From: Isoetes taiwanensis
Lineage: Eukaryota; Streptophyta; Lycopodiopsida; Isoetales; Isoetaceae
DNA length: 64,000 bases
Direction: 5' to 3'
Assembly: GCA_021234155.1 (NCBI GenBank)
Contig: JAJEKV010000091.1
Span: forward strand, 1,991,501 to 2,055,500
Shown: in pieces, positions 32,968 to 42,964 of the stretch
Position numbering within the stretch: the first letter of the stretch is position 1
Layout: each line of letters begins with the position of its first letter
Notes under the pieces: model-generated
Database searches by the model: none
Seen by the model: only the letters and a program-made list of their open reading frames with translations
Told to the model about the DNA's origin: nothing
Made by a program: the position numbers and the translations under genes

Positions 32968-33022
32968 GGTTTGAACTCGCAACCTTCCAGTTGCGAGTCA
33001 CACACCCTTGCCAAGTGCGCTA
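32968..33022 (-). other. tRNA-like sequence with A-box and B-box in the left LTR
   Basis: On the minus strand, TAGCGCACTTGG (33,022-33,011) fits the Pol III A-box and GAGTTCAAACC (32,978-32,968) fits the B-box, 32 nt apart as in real tRNAs. The preceding TTGCGAGTTCAAACC reads as a T-arm. The same structure is at 38,980-39,036 in the right LTR, so it was part of the LTR before this insertion. It may be a captured tRNA or SINE head. Confidence 0.65.
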
Positions 33023-33072
33023 CCAATATTTGTTGAAGACATTCCTTCACGTCTTCCTTATATGTGGGACTA

Positions 33073-33100
33073 TTCCAGAAAGTTCTAGAATGTTCTAGAA
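33073..33100 (+). promoter_or_regulatory. heat-shock element, six alternating TTC/GAA units (left LTR)
   Basis: TTC at 33,073, GAA at 33,078, TTC at 33,083, GAA at 33,088, TTC at 33,093 and GAA at 33,098, each separated by exactly two bases. This is the canonical nGAAn pentamer array bound by trimeric heat-shock factors. It ends 71 bp before the TATA box, as in heat-inducible promoters. Confidence 0.85.
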
Positions 33101-33171
33101 CCTAAGTGCATCTGCGACACTTGGCCGATCTCATCCATTGAGTGGCGCGATCCCGACCGAATTGGTCTAGA

Positions 33172-33178
33172 TATATAA
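33172..33178 (+). promoter_or_regulatory. TATA box of the left LTR promoter
   Basis: TATATAA in the context TAGATATATAAGGAGG, conserved in the right LTR at 39,188. It marks the U3/R side, with transcription expected to start about 30 bases downstream near 33,205. Confidence 0.75.
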
Positions 33179-33467
33179 GGAGGCACCTCCTTCTTGTCAA
33201 ACCATTCCTCCTTCAACACCGTCTTGAGCCTTCTAGGCATCATCTCGTGTTCTACGCTGCCTTGGGGCCATTGTATTCTTGATTCCCTGTTCATATATCG
33301 ATTCTTTTGCCGATCTTGGCGTATTTCTTTCGTATTTCTTGCGTATTCTCCACGCGTATTTTCCTTGTTTTTTAGGTTCATGGCGGTTTGAACCGAATCC
33401 CTACCTGTTCTTATGCGCCTCGATCCTAAGCATTTTTTTTTTGCTCTTATTTGGCGATTTTATATCT

Positions 33468-34200
33468 ATGGAGGAGGTTCCGACTTTATTACATGCCAGT
33501 CCAAAGCGACTTGTTCAAGTATGCCCAGCGATTTGCAGTTTGGACAATAAAGAGCTTAAGGAACGTATTGCTTCACATGAATCTGTTCTAGCTGGGATTG
33601 AGGCTATCGAGCCTAAGATCACCCCGCCGAGAAGTTTGATCTGCATTCGATCCGAAGAGCCCCGAGTTGCAAGATTTTGCCGCTTTCACCGCTGAACTTC
33701 GAAGCATGATTTGGAGACACCGATCGCCGTCCGGCGACAACATGATCAAAAACTTTGCAACTTAAAAGGTAGGCTCTCGCCCGACCCCAGCAGATATACA
33801 TGAATTTTCCGTCAAATTGCGGTAGATAATGCACGGGATGATATTGCACTTGAGATTGTTTAGAAGGGGGTTACTGAGAGGATGTCAAAGATATATTGTT
33901 GTCTATGGAGGATCCCCCAGAGTTTGGAAGAAGCCATCAGATTTGCAGTCGATGTGATAATCGGCTCTTGAACGAAGGCAAAGAGAGACGTGGTCAGTCT
34001 TTCCAATTACACAAAGTTTATAGCTCGCGCCTTCCTACCTCATCAGAGAATCTAGCGTGATCTAGACCCTCGAGCCTATCTCTGCATTGATTCTGGCAGT
34101 TCGAGGGACCCTTATTCGCGTAGAAGCGGTGTCGGAGAGAGGCTAATCTTTGCCTCTACTGTGGAGGAGCTGGCCATATCGCCGTGGATGCCCCCGTGGA
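33468..34200 (+). pseudogene. chromovirus gag with CCHC-like zinc knuckle
   Basis: The frame opens at ATG 33,468 with MEEVPTLLHASPKRLV and stays readable to 33,695 (SLDNKELKERIASHESVLAGI), then breaks. Near its end a zinc knuckle reads CLYCGGAGHIAVD (34,151-34,189) in another frame, in which the last Cys of CX2CX4HX4C has become Ala. The knuckle normally binds the element's RNA. There are several frameshifts and stops. Confidence 0.7.
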
Positions 34201-34329
34201 AGCGCCCAATCGATCCGGAAAACTTGGGGGCCTGGTCGAGTAGTAGGAGTCTCTCGCTACCGGCCTCCCTTTCTCAAACTCCTTCCACATTTCGACATGT
34301 TTATTCCATCTGGATAAGATCGACAAGGC

Positions 34330-34520
34330 ATTCTTCATCCCTATATCATTGAAATCGGCGGAGAATTGCAAGTGTTGGAGCAACTTGATTGTGGTGCAAA
34401 TGCTTGTTTTATGGATAGTGCATTAGCCAAGAAGCACGCCATCCCTAAACAAGGTTGAGCATCCCAGCTACGTAAGTGATTGATGGATGGGAGATCTCCT
34501 GGGTGCGATCCGCGAGAATG
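34330..34520 (+). pseudogene. chromovirus aspartic protease remnant
   Basis: The active site reads D-C-G-A (34,387-34,398) in ...DCGANACFMDSALAKKHAIP, where D-S/T-G-A is usual. The surrounding strand text fits the chromovirus protease. The frame is lost on both sides. Confidence 0.65.
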
Positions 34521-35325
34521 TCTCTTTAGCCTCTTCGTTTTGTTAGGGAGTTTCTTGTAGTATTTCCTTCAATCTCATTACTAGCCCTCATGCGCCAATA
34601 GTCTTGGTCCGCCTGGCTCGAGCTACATAACCCGCAGATTGATTGGGCGTACCTAGATCATTTCGATTCTCGCTTCAGCTCTGGTTCCGATTCATCTCAG
34701 TCAGTCTCTACACCAACATCGACTTGATCCGTCGCGCAGATCATTAGGCCTTTGACTCGCCCCCTTTAACGTTCCATGTTACCGATGCGCCTCTTGCCTC
34801 TTTGCTCTGCTCCGATTCATGCTCCAGATTACATCATGTTCTTGATGATATCCCAGCTCCAACTCTAGTTCCCGCTCTTGATCCGTTCGGTTTACACTCC
34901 TGCTCCAGTTCTTGCTCGATCCCCTTCACCTCCCAGTTCTTACTTGATCCTTGTTTCAAGCCCGGTTCTGATCCAGTTCCTGTTCCGTTTTCTCCTGGCG
35001 ATGTTCATGTTCCTCGCTCATGCTTTTTGTGGGAGTTTCTTCATGCCCTCGGGCCAGATTATCTCGAAGATTTCTTGCGAGTTTGATAAATCTAGAAGGC
35101 AAGATCCAAGTTCGATGTTTGCAATCCGTTTCACCCATCGGCTAGCTCAAAGATCGGTGAAGTTCCGCCCAATGCTCCCAGATAAATATGGCGACTTTTT
35201 CGGATGTTTTTTGACAAAGTCAAGGCCAGAAACTCCTGCAGCATCGTCCATATGATTATCCTATTGATTTGCAGCCGGGGGACCACGCCACCATATGGTC
35301 CGATATATGGTCTATCTCCCACCGA
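34520..35325 (+). other. decayed protease-RT linker
   Basis: Ser/Pro-rich, broken frames (CSSSCS, APVLARSPSPP). No defined domain is seen until the RT begins near 35,326. Confidence 0.4.
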
Positions 35326-36015
35326 GTTGAAGGTTTTATGGGATTATATTGAAGAGAATTTAGCCACCACCTTCATTCGACATTCTCGTCCCTGCTGGAG
35401 CCTATCTTCTTAGTAAAAAGAAGGATGGTTCGGTCGTCCCGTCGTTGATTATCGTGGCCTCAATAAAATCCGCATTGCCAAATTCCAGATCCGCTTCCTC
35501 TCCCCGAGTTGTTGGAACGATTCAATGTGCGCTATTATTTTACTTAAGATTGATCTTCGGGTGCCTATAATCTTATTCGGATCCCGGAGGGTGATGAGTG
35601 GAAAACAACCTTTCGCACTTTCCAGATGGCCATTTTGAGTACACGCTATGCCATTTGGACTTACCAATGCTCCCAAAGATTCCAAAGATATGGCCAATGA
35701 TGTTTTTCGAGTTCTTAGACACTTTTGTTATCATCTATTTGGATGATATCCTTATTTATTCTAAGACTCTCGAAGAACATGAAAGACGGTTCTACAGGTC
35801 CTTCAAAAAGCTTCGCGGAGCATGGATTATATGCCAAACTTGAGAAGTGCAGTTCAAAACAGGATAATGTGGAGTTCCTTGGCTATCGCATCACACCACA
35901 TGGAGTCTCTATGAATCCTGAAAAGGTCGTAAGATTTTGGAGTGGCAAACACCTTCATCCGCTCGAGATGTTCGGTGTTTTCTTGTTTGCCAATTTCTAT
36001 CGGCATCCGTGATTA
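35326..36015 (+). pseudogene. chromovirus reverse transcriptase
   Basis: Blocks in order: DYIEENLATTFIRHS, LVKKKDGS, VVDYRGLNKIRIAKF, GAYNLIRIPEGDEWKTTFRT, then TRYAIW-type text, the catalytic YLDDILIYSKTLEEHE (YLDD at 35,736-35,747), GLYAKLEKCSSKQDNVEFLGY and GVSMNPEKV. They fall in at least four frame segments (breaks near 35,410, 35,520, 35,690 and 35,820). This enzyme copies the element RNA into cDNA; it is inactive here. The wording is clearly chromovirus and differs from the host element's RT at 39,517. Confidence 0.9.
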
Positions 36016-36029
36016 TTCGGAATTGCTCT

Positions 36030-36560
36030 TCCTTTGACACGCCTCCGGGTCAGGACGTGCCATTTGAATGGACCGTGGAAGCGGAATATCTTTTGTTACC
36101 TCGAAGCATGCTTTCCCACGGCGCGCCAGCTTCTTGCTCATGCGCATCCTTTCATACCCATATGTTGTTGAAGCGGATGCTTCTAATTTTGCGCTTTGGG
36201 GGATCACATCACGGAGGGGATGACCATGAATTGCATCCAATTGCCTATCATTCACGAAAGTTTAAGTCGCTGAAATCAACTATCCCATTTATGACAAGGA
36301 GTTGTTGGCGATAGTGGATTCTTTTCGAGGAGTGAGACGCTTTTCTGAGGATCTCCTTTATAAGGTCCGCGGTCCGCATCATCGCAGAAATCTCGAATAT
36401 TTTCGATGCGCTTTCGGTGCTCAACCGCTGCAAGGCCCGGTGGCATACTCAAGTATTATCCCGTTGATTTCGCTGATCAAGTGCCGCCTGGATCCCTCTA
36501 AGGAAAGCTCGATGCCTTGTCTCGACGCCTCCTACCTTGAGCCCAAACTAGGTGATCCCG
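36030..36560 (+). pseudogene. chromovirus RNase H
   Basis: Characteristic words are scattered across frames: DVPFEWTVEAEYL, a VEADASNFALGG-type block, DDHELHPIAYHSRKFKS, ELLAIVDSF, HHRRNLEYF and ARWHTQVLS. This is the normal RNase H that follows RT and removes the RNA strand. It is broken by frameshifts at least three times. Confidence 0.8.
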
Positions 36561-36779
36561 CATATGATCAGCAATCACGAGTTATTTTAGGGCTGATCGG
36601 TTCCGCTTTATGGCTCTCACTTTGTTCGAGAGGCTCATGATACTGACCTTGTTGGAGTCATTGCTCAGCATCTCGCCCTCCATCCATTGGCTCAAGATGT
36701 ATTCTCACACGTTGGCGCTGCATCATCTTCTCAGCAGATGGGATCAGACTATGATCGTTTTGAGGTTCGAGATGGATTC

Positions 36780-38230
36780 CTGCTCCGTGATGGGCTTCTA
36801 TATGTGCCAAATGGTGCTTCTAGGCTTCAGGTTCTTTAGGCTTGCCATGATTCACCTCTGGCCGGACACTTTGGAGCAGGGTAAATTTTAAGGGTCCTAA
36901 ATATTTTTCTATTCAAATTAATGTTGGCTAAACCTTTGAAAATAAAAGTTCATAAATTTTTATTAGGCGAAATTTGATAAAATAAAACCCTTTAGTTATC
37001 TTCCCACTTGGCTAAAATGTATTGGCAAATTTTTCTTGATTGGTGGCTAAAGTGCAACTATTTAACTTCAAATTCTGAGCACTCCTTATCACATGAATGA
37101 CAACTGATTCAATATGCTTCCATTACAAAACAATAACAAAGATTCAAAGTACAATTCGTAAGGAGCAAATAATACCATTTGAGGGAATACACGTATTTAT
37201 GTCGGGGTCAAATGCATCTAAATGGCTAACTTGTTGCATTAAGGTTAACAATTGCACGAATAAAACACTATTACTTAGAGCTTAAAATGCTCACTATGTA
37301 ACATTCTTCATAATCTTTAATCGAAACAGACTTATAGATTCAAATTCAATATCCATCAAACCATGATTGATATAGCTAATGATGATTCATAAATTAAAGA
37401 GGTCCCAGAATGGATTCAACATGGCTATTTGAATTGATCATTGTGCATATAATCAGCTTCAAAGAAGGCGATTTAGTATGCCATGATGTAGCCAATCCTG
37501 GCTAAACTCTATGTGTCCAAAATTTTTTCCCTTTTGGAATGGCTAAAGGTCTAAAAAATAGCCATTTGGTGAATTTTAGCCACTCTTTAATATCCTGCTT
37601 TGGAGTAGCCAAGACTCTTGAACTTATTAGTCGAGAGTATTGGTGGCCAGGTCTTCGTCGCTCTGTTGAAGCTTTTATTCGATCCTGTGACATCTGCTGT
37701 CGAGCCAAGGTTCCAAGGCATCTTCCTCATGGCCTGCTTCAGCCTTTACCAGTTCCAGCCGGTCCTTGGAAGAGTATTTCAGTGGATTTTATTGTCGAGC
37801 TTCCATCCTCCCAGGGCCATGACGCCATCCTTGTTGTTGTTGACCGTTTTTCCAAGATGGCACATTTCATTCCTTGCAAAAGCACTTCTATCTCTAGTGA
37901 AGCCACAATTGGTTCTCTTGCTTCGAGAGGTGGTTCGACTCCATGGCTTACCGATAACATTGTCGCGACCGCGCCCCTCAATTTGTTGCCGCTTTTTGAA
38001 GCGTCTATTGCAACTCTTGCATGTGGAACGTTCGCTCTTTTCCTGACATCATTCGAGACCAATGGACAGGTGGAGCGCACTAATCAAACTCTTGAGCAAG
38101 ATTTTTTCCGCGTGCTTCATCAATTATCGGCCAGGATGATCAGGTTGATTAGCTACGGGCCGCGTAATTTGCTTATAATAATTACGGCCCATGCCTCCAC
38201 AGCCCGGACTCGCTTCTTTATTAATTTTGG
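36780..38230 (+). pseudogene. chromovirus integrase, interrupted by an insertion
   Basis: The HHCC zinc region is split. CHDSPLAGHFGAG-type text ends at 36,879, and KTLELISREYWWPGLRRSVEAFIRSCDICCRAK resumes at 37,609. The catalytic core follows: WKSISVDFIVELPSS (first Asp), HDAILVVVDRFSKMAHF, a degraded second-Asp block (WLTDNIVA) and TNGQVERTNQTLEQDF (Glu). Integrase would join the cDNA to chromosomal DNA. It is destroyed by the 719-bp insertion and by frameshifts. Confidence 0.88.
36880..37598. mobile_element. 719-bp non-coding insertion within the chromovirus integrase
   Basis: The integrase reading stops at CTTTGGAGCAG (36,869-36,879) and resumes at CTTTGGAGTAG (37,598-37,608). The near-duplicate TTTGGAGYAG (9 of 10) looks like a 9-10 bp target duplication, the size made by MULE elements. 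The insert is AT-rich, non-coding and has no convincing terminal inverted repeat. TGGCTAAA recurs several times inside. The class is not established. Confidence 0.7.
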
Positions 38231-38459
38231 CATGCATCCCTGTGGTCTTTGATTGCTCCGGATATGACTCGGCCAATCCCAGTCGGGGGGCGGGCTCGAA
38301 AGCTCGCGATGCTTCGGATGATCTTTTCACACCATCTTCTCCCGGGCCCAAGCACGCATCGTCATCATGCGGTCCGGCATCGTCGGGGCGCCCTCATTTT
38401 GCGGTTGGTGATCTTGTTTGGCTCTTGCGTCGATTTGCCGGCTTCCAGCCTTTTGTAAC

Positions 38460-38860
38460 AAGCTTTCGACTACCGGCCGCTAGGTCCCTATCGGATCATT
38501 GAACGAGTTGGTGATGCCGCTTCCGCCCGAGCTTCCGCCATCGGCCAAGCTTCCCAAAGGTTTCATGTGTCTTTGTTAGAACCCTATCCGCGAATCCATT
38601 TCCGGATCGAAAGTACCTCCACCTCCACCACCCGGTCGAGATTGATGATCATGAGGAGTTTGAGGTTCGAGATTCGGGACGCCAAATTTCTTCGCCGACG
38701 ACGATTGTATTACTTTGTCGATTAGGAAGGTTACTTTCGCCAACCGAGAACACCGGGAGCTCGCCGAGAATCTGTCTAATGCATGACAAAAATTCGCGGA
38801 GTTTCATCGACGTTACCCGCATAAGCCAAATCGAAAGTACTCGCCCCAAACAGGACTAAA
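38460..38860 (+). pseudogene. integrase C-terminus (GPY/F) and chromodomain
   Basis: Across frames the text reads RYRIIERVGDAA-like, then FHVSLLEPYPR, a proline/threonine linker, VRDSGRQI/EIRDAKFLRRRRLYYFVD, a WEGY-like relic, and NSRSFIDVTRISQIES. This is the chromodomain arrangement typical of chromoviruses, where it directs integration to particular chromatin. Frameshifts near 38,500, 38,620 and 38,725 destroy it. Confidence 0.75.
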
Positions 38861-38866
38861 GCCATC

Positions 38867-38878
38867 GTAGGGGGATGG
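38867..38878 (+). other. polypurine tract of the nested chromovirus
   Basis: GTAGGGGGATGG directly before the right LTR (TGTGACG). This is the expected primer site for plus-strand DNA synthesis and confirms the orientation. Confidence 0.8.
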
Positions 38879-38979
38879 TGTGACGACCATAGGGATATTA
38901 AGTATCATACGAACATTATACTCCTATGTACAAAAAGATGGTCGCCACACGGATGCAAAAGGTAGTTGCACAAAGACGG

Positions 38980-39036
38980 GGTTTGAACTCGCAACCTTCC
39001 GGGGCCATGAGTCACACCACCCTGCCAAAGTGCGCC
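38980..39036 (-). other. tRNA-like sequence in the right LTR
   Basis: Minus strand: TGGCGCACTTTGG (39,036-39,024) fits the A-box and GAGTTCAAACC (38,990-38,980) the B-box, 33 nt apart. Between them is a stretch with CTCAT in the anticodon-loop position. It is the counterpart of 32,968-33,022. Confidence 0.65.
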
Positions 39037-39093
39037 ACCAATATTTGTTGAAGACATTCCTTCACGTCTTCCTTATATGTGGGACTATCTCCA

Positions 39094-39116
39094 GAAGGTT
39101 CTAGAATGTTCTAGAA
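39094..39116 (+). promoter_or_regulatory. heat-shock element, five alternating GAA/TTC units (right LTR)
   Basis: GAA 39,094, TTC 39,099, GAA 39,104, TTC 39,109 and GAA 39,114, with two-base spacers throughout. A sixth, upstream unit is degenerate (TCC). It ends 71 bp before the TATA box, the same as in the left LTR. Confidence 0.85.
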
Positions 39117-39187
39117 CCTAAATGCATGCACGACACTTGGCGCGATCTCATCCATTGGAGTGGCGCGATCCTGACCGTTGGTCTAGA

Positions 39188-39194
39188 TATATAA
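39188..39194 (+). promoter_or_regulatory. TATA box of the right LTR promoter
   Basis: TATATAA in TAGATATATAAGGAGG, the same context as at 33,172. From here transcription would read out into the interrupted host pol gene. Confidence 0.75.
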
Positions 39195-39402
39195 GGAGGC
39201 ACCTCCTTCTTGTCAAACCATTCCGGTTCAACACCAGTCTTGAGCTTTCTAGGCATCTGTCTCGTGTTCCTGCTTGCCTTCGGGCCATTGTATTCTTGAT
39301 TCCTGTTCATATATCAGATTCTTTGCCGATCTTGGCGTATTTCTTTCGTATTTCTTGCGTATTCTCCACGTATTTTCCTTGTTTTCGCGTAGGTTCATGA
39401 CA

Positions 39403-40236
39403 GAAACCTTTTGTGCAAAAACTGAAAAGAATAAATGCACCTTTACTTGGCTTAATTAAGGAAGAATTATATAAGATGAAAGATGCTGGTGTGATCTCAG
39501 AAATAGTGAATCTAGAATGGTTATCCTACATGTGCCTGTTGAAAAGAAAAACAAAACCATTAGAATTTTCATTGATTACAGAGATTTGAATAAGGCTACT
39601 ATCAAAGATTGTTACCCTTTGCCTTTCCTGGAAGAAGTATTGCATGTTGTTGCAGGGAAAGAGATCTATTCTTTCTTAGATGGATTCTCAGGATTTAATC
39701 AAATAAGCATCAAGGAGGAGAATCAGTCAAAGACTTCTTTCATCACACCATGGGGAACATTTCCAATGAGGAGAATGCCTTTTGGATTGACAAATGCATC
39801 AGCAACCTTCCAGAGAGCCATGGACACTATCTTCAAGGATATGCCTCCAACCGCATTTCGAGTTTTTTTGGATGATCTTTGCTTAGGTACTTCTTGCAAA
39901 GATCACTTTGATTGTTTGACAAAATTATTTGCCTTGTGCATAAAAGGAGGTGTCAGCCTAAATCCAAAGAAGTGTGCCTTTTTATGCTCAAAAGGAGATT
40001 TGCTAGGACATGAAGTATCCACAAAAGGTATTCAAGTTGCAGAGAATAAAATTGAGGCTTTGAAGAAGCTTGCTCCTCCAAAGATACTTAAACAGGTGAA
40101 AAGCTTCTTAGGAATGACTAGCTTTTTGAGAATGTATGTTCCTCAATTTTCACATACTATAAGTCCAATTTCTAACCTTACAAAGGTTGTGAAGTTCTCA
40201 AAAAATGAAAGTAAGCGTATATTTGTTGATTGGTAA
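39403..40236 (+). pseudogene. host gypsy reverse transcriptase, after the nested insertion
   Basis: The pol frame resumes right after the target duplication (FVQKLKRINAPLLG, IKEELYKMKDAGVISE). It shifts by one near 39,525, then stays open for 239 codons from 39,517: FIDYRDLNKATIKDCYPLPF, FLDGFSGFNQISIKEENQSK, TTPWGTF-type text, MPFGLTNASATFQRAMD, the catalytic FLDD at 39,865-39,876 (F instead of the usual Y), SLNPKKCAFLCSKGDLLGHEV and VKSFLGMTSFLRMYVPQFS. Only one frameshift lies within the RT, so this is among the best-preserved domains of the element. Confidence 0.92.
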
Positions 40237-40650
40237 GAATCTTTTGATACAATCATAAAGCTATTTGTCCTTTTTTAAAGCTTACATCAGTGTCACAAAA
40301 AGGCAATTGATTTGGCATTACTCCAGGATGACAATGTTATCTCCTTTGCTGGCAAAATGTGGTCTGACACTGAATTGAGATATCCCAGGCTCGAGAAGAG
40401 TGCAGCTGCATTAATGTTCCTAATAGACAGACAAGGTCATTTGCTGCAAAATAATCGCACTCAAGTTTATATGAAGCAGAATCCTTTGTCCCTTCTGTTT
40501 GCAAAAAAGCAGCCTAAGGCTAAATTGTGTAGATGGGCTTGCAAGATTCAGGCTTACAACATTACTTTCAAGGTGGTGAATTTAGTTGAAAATCCTAGCT
40601 CATATTACCTTATGCCTTGTTTGAGCATGAGGATCAGGAGGGATTGAATG
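40237..40650 (+). pseudogene. host gypsy RNase H (post-RT)
   Basis: After a short broken stretch the frame from 40,312 reads ALLQDDNVISFAGKMW, YPRLEKSAAALMFLIDRQGHLLQNNRTQVYM, NPLSLLFAKKQPKAKLCRWACKIQAY and PSSYYLM. The leading strand with the first catalytic Asp is lost in the gap at 40,237-40,310. Its presence shows that the RNase H at 32,230 is additional. Confidence 0.82.
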
Positions 40651-41935
40651 AGACTGATTATGCTACTAACCTGATTGCTTTTCATGAGAAAGATTTGGAT
40701 TGGCAGTTTGATATTAGGAACTATTTGGAGACCAATGAATTGCCAAAAGACATGAGCAGCAGTCAAGAAAGAAGATTCAAAGAGAAGTGCAAGAAATTTA
40801 GGTTAATAGGAGAAGTCTTGTGCAAAGTTGACAAGGAAGGTGTATTGCTGAGATGTGTGGATCATGGAGAGGCCAAAATGATTCTTGAAGCTTGTCATGA
40901 AGGTATCTGTGGAGGACACTTTGCTGCTGATACAACTTCAAAGAAAATTTTGAGGTCTGGATATTTCTGGCCCACTCTTTTTAAAGATTGTTACAATTTC
41001 ATTAATGATGTTATAAATGCCAAATTTTTGGCAAAAGGGTATTGCAATCAGCTCCTCTCACTGCCATAACTTCTCCAGGGCCATTTCAAACATGGAGGCT
41101 TGGATTTATAGGTTCAATAGATCCTCCCGCATCTGCTCAGCACCAATTTATCCTAGTGACTACAGATTATTTCACAAAGTGGGTTGAAGCAGTCCCACAT
41201 AGAGAGGCAAATGCTTTTACCACATCAAGATTTCTCCATGAGAATGTTTGTGCTAGATTTGGGATTCCCTTTAAAATTATCTCTGATAGGGGAAGTCAAT
41301 TCATGAACCAAACTATTGCTTTGTTGTTAGCCACTTTCAAAATCAAACACACTAAAAGCTCAGCATACTGCCCACAAGGAAATGGTCAAGCTGAATCAAC
41401 TAACAAGGTTCTGAAGTCAATCCTTAAGAAAACCATTAGCATTCTTAAGAGAGATTGGCACTTGAAGCTGTATGATGCATTATGGGCATATAGGGCAACT
41501 ATTAAAGCATCTACTAAGCATACACCCTTCAGCCTTGTTTTTGGCATAGAATCCATTGTGCCAATCAAGCTTGAGTTGCCATCTCTTAGGTTGCCTTATC
41601 AAATAAATTTAGAAATGGAACTAAGAGAAAGGTATATAAGGTTGATGCAGTTGGAAGAACACAGGTATGAAGCTGAGAATGCAGTCCTGATCAAGAAAGC
41701 CAAAGACATAGCAGCATTTAAGGCTGCTCACAAGCTCCAAGGTACACTCAAAACAGGCGAATTGTCTTAAATGGAATAAGGCAAGGGAATATGTAGTAGC
41801 AAAATTTGAGAACCTTTGGGAGGGGCCTTTTAAGTAATTGAAAAAGCAGATAAAGATCCCTATTGGTTGAGGGATATTCTTGATGGTAGAGAGCTGTTAA
41901 ATCCCATCAACATCTTGCACATGAAGAGGTAATGG
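40617..41935 (+). pseudogene. host gypsy integrase
   Basis: The first frame (40,617-41,069) holds the zinc region CHEGICGGHFAADTTSKKILRSGYFWP, with later Cys positions damaged. The second (41,042-41,770, 242 codons) holds the core: GFIGSIDPP (Asp), TTDYFTKWVEAV, ISDRGSQFMNQ (Asp), YCPQGNGQAESTNKVLK (Glu), WAYRAT and TPFSLVFGIESIVPI. The tail after 41,770 (FENLWEGPF, DKDPYWLRD, NILHMKR; to about 41,935) is the GPY/F-like C-terminus in another frame. The core reads intact; the protein as a whole is frame-broken. Confidence 0.92.
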
Positions 41936-42964
41936 CAACAACATGTTGCCTTGAGTTTATTTAGTTAGAAGTTCATTAAGAATATGTAGGTAGGGTAGTC
42001 TAGCTTGCTTTTGAACTGACTATAATTGCAAAACATAAAAAATAGAAGTAAAAGACAAAAAATAATGCAGGAATGCTTGGGAGATAGTTTGTGTTTTTAA
42101 ATTAAAGAAGTTATTTAGCTAGAGTTTTTTATATTCGAGGTTTCCACTGTTGAGACTAATGCAAAGACAGGGAGATTCATGCAGGTATCAGCTTGTACAA
42201 GCCAAGGCTTAAATTATGTGTTTTTATTGCTTAAGTTCTGATCTCCATGTAGGTGCATCTGAATTTGCAATCACATATGTCATGATCACACATTCTCTTC
42301 CACACTTCTCCATACCTTCAGTTGCTGCCATTCCTACCATAACAGCAACTCATTGTGCGCACAAACATATTGTCACATGCATGTACACTCTCATACATTC
42401 ATTCCACAATAACCTGCTCAAGAGCTGTCCCTGATCCACTTGGGACTCTTCAGTTTAATGATCCCCCACTAAATTCACCAGACTGGTGTCACACTCCCAT
42501 CCAGCAGTTCTATTTTCATTAATAATGGTCACTTATGTCATGCAGGTTCACTTGTTTTCTACATTCACAATCAGATACATATCATCTAGTTCATTTGTCA
42601 GCACTTTTTTCTTTTAATCCATTGCAGGTTCTTAAGCTGCCAAACATATCTCCATATTGGCAACTGGCAAGAACTTTGCTTTGATCATTTGCAAAATACA
42701 GAGGCTGGCAGACCAGCCTATTCTTTCTGTTTGGCATGATGCTGCCATGCTATGGCAGCATAGAAGAGCAAGACACATGTTGATATACTTATGCCTGCAT
42801 GTTGATTTGAGCACAGATACACAAACACCATTGATTTTAAGAGAACACATCTCTAGAAATCATAAGTGGATACTTGAAGACCAAGCTGAAGACATTCATG
42901 AAGATCACACAAGTATGCTAGAAAAGGTGACAAGCAAAGCAAATTTGAAGTTTGGAAGACCCCT
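41936..42964 (+). other. 3' untranslated internal region of the host gypsy element
   Basis: No gene. It lies between the integrase tail and the right long repeat and should include the polypurine tract, but only GAAGTTTGGAAGACC just before 42,965 is a candidate. Confidence 0.5.

Larger units (their letters stand above)
32869..33385 (+). repeat. left LTR of the nested chromovirus (517 bp)
   Basis: It begins TGTGACGACCAT and ends near GGTTCATGGCG, and matches 38,879-39,402 over its length with scattered indels. Within it, in order, are an antisense tRNA-like sequence (32,968-33,022), a six-unit heat-shock element (33,073-33,100), a TATA box (33,172-33,178) and a T-rich U5. No standard PBS could be assigned just after it. 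Confidence 0.9.
32869..39402 (+). mobile_element. nested chromovirus (Ty3/gypsy with chromodomain) with LTRs and TSD
   Basis: LTRs at 32,869-33,385 and 38,879-39,402 enclose gag, protease, RT, RNase H, integrase and a chromodomain, all on the plus strand and all frame-broken. A polypurine tract TAGGGGGATGG precedes the right LTR. The target duplication is GAAAC. The element interrupts pol of the larger gypsy element, so it is younger than that element. It carries its own 719-bp insertion in integrase. The lineage is a chromovirus; the RT words match the group with YLDDILIFSK and GVSMNPEKV. Confidence 0.92.
38879..39402 (+). repeat. right LTR of the nested chromovirus (524 bp)
   Basis: It begins TGTGACGACCAT and ends GTTCATGACA, directly followed by the duplication GAAAC. 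Relative to the left LTR there are perhaps 30 differences including small indels, so the insertion is not very recent. It contains the tRNA-like sequence (38,980-39,036), the heat-shock element (39,094-39,116) and the TATA box (39,188-39,194). Confidence 0.92.

Noticed and set aside
33381-33400. TGGCGGTTTGAACC as the PBS of the nested chromovirus
   Set aside because: Taking TGG as the PBS start would end the LTR at TTCA and destroy the otherwise perfect GAAAC target duplication; left unassigned.
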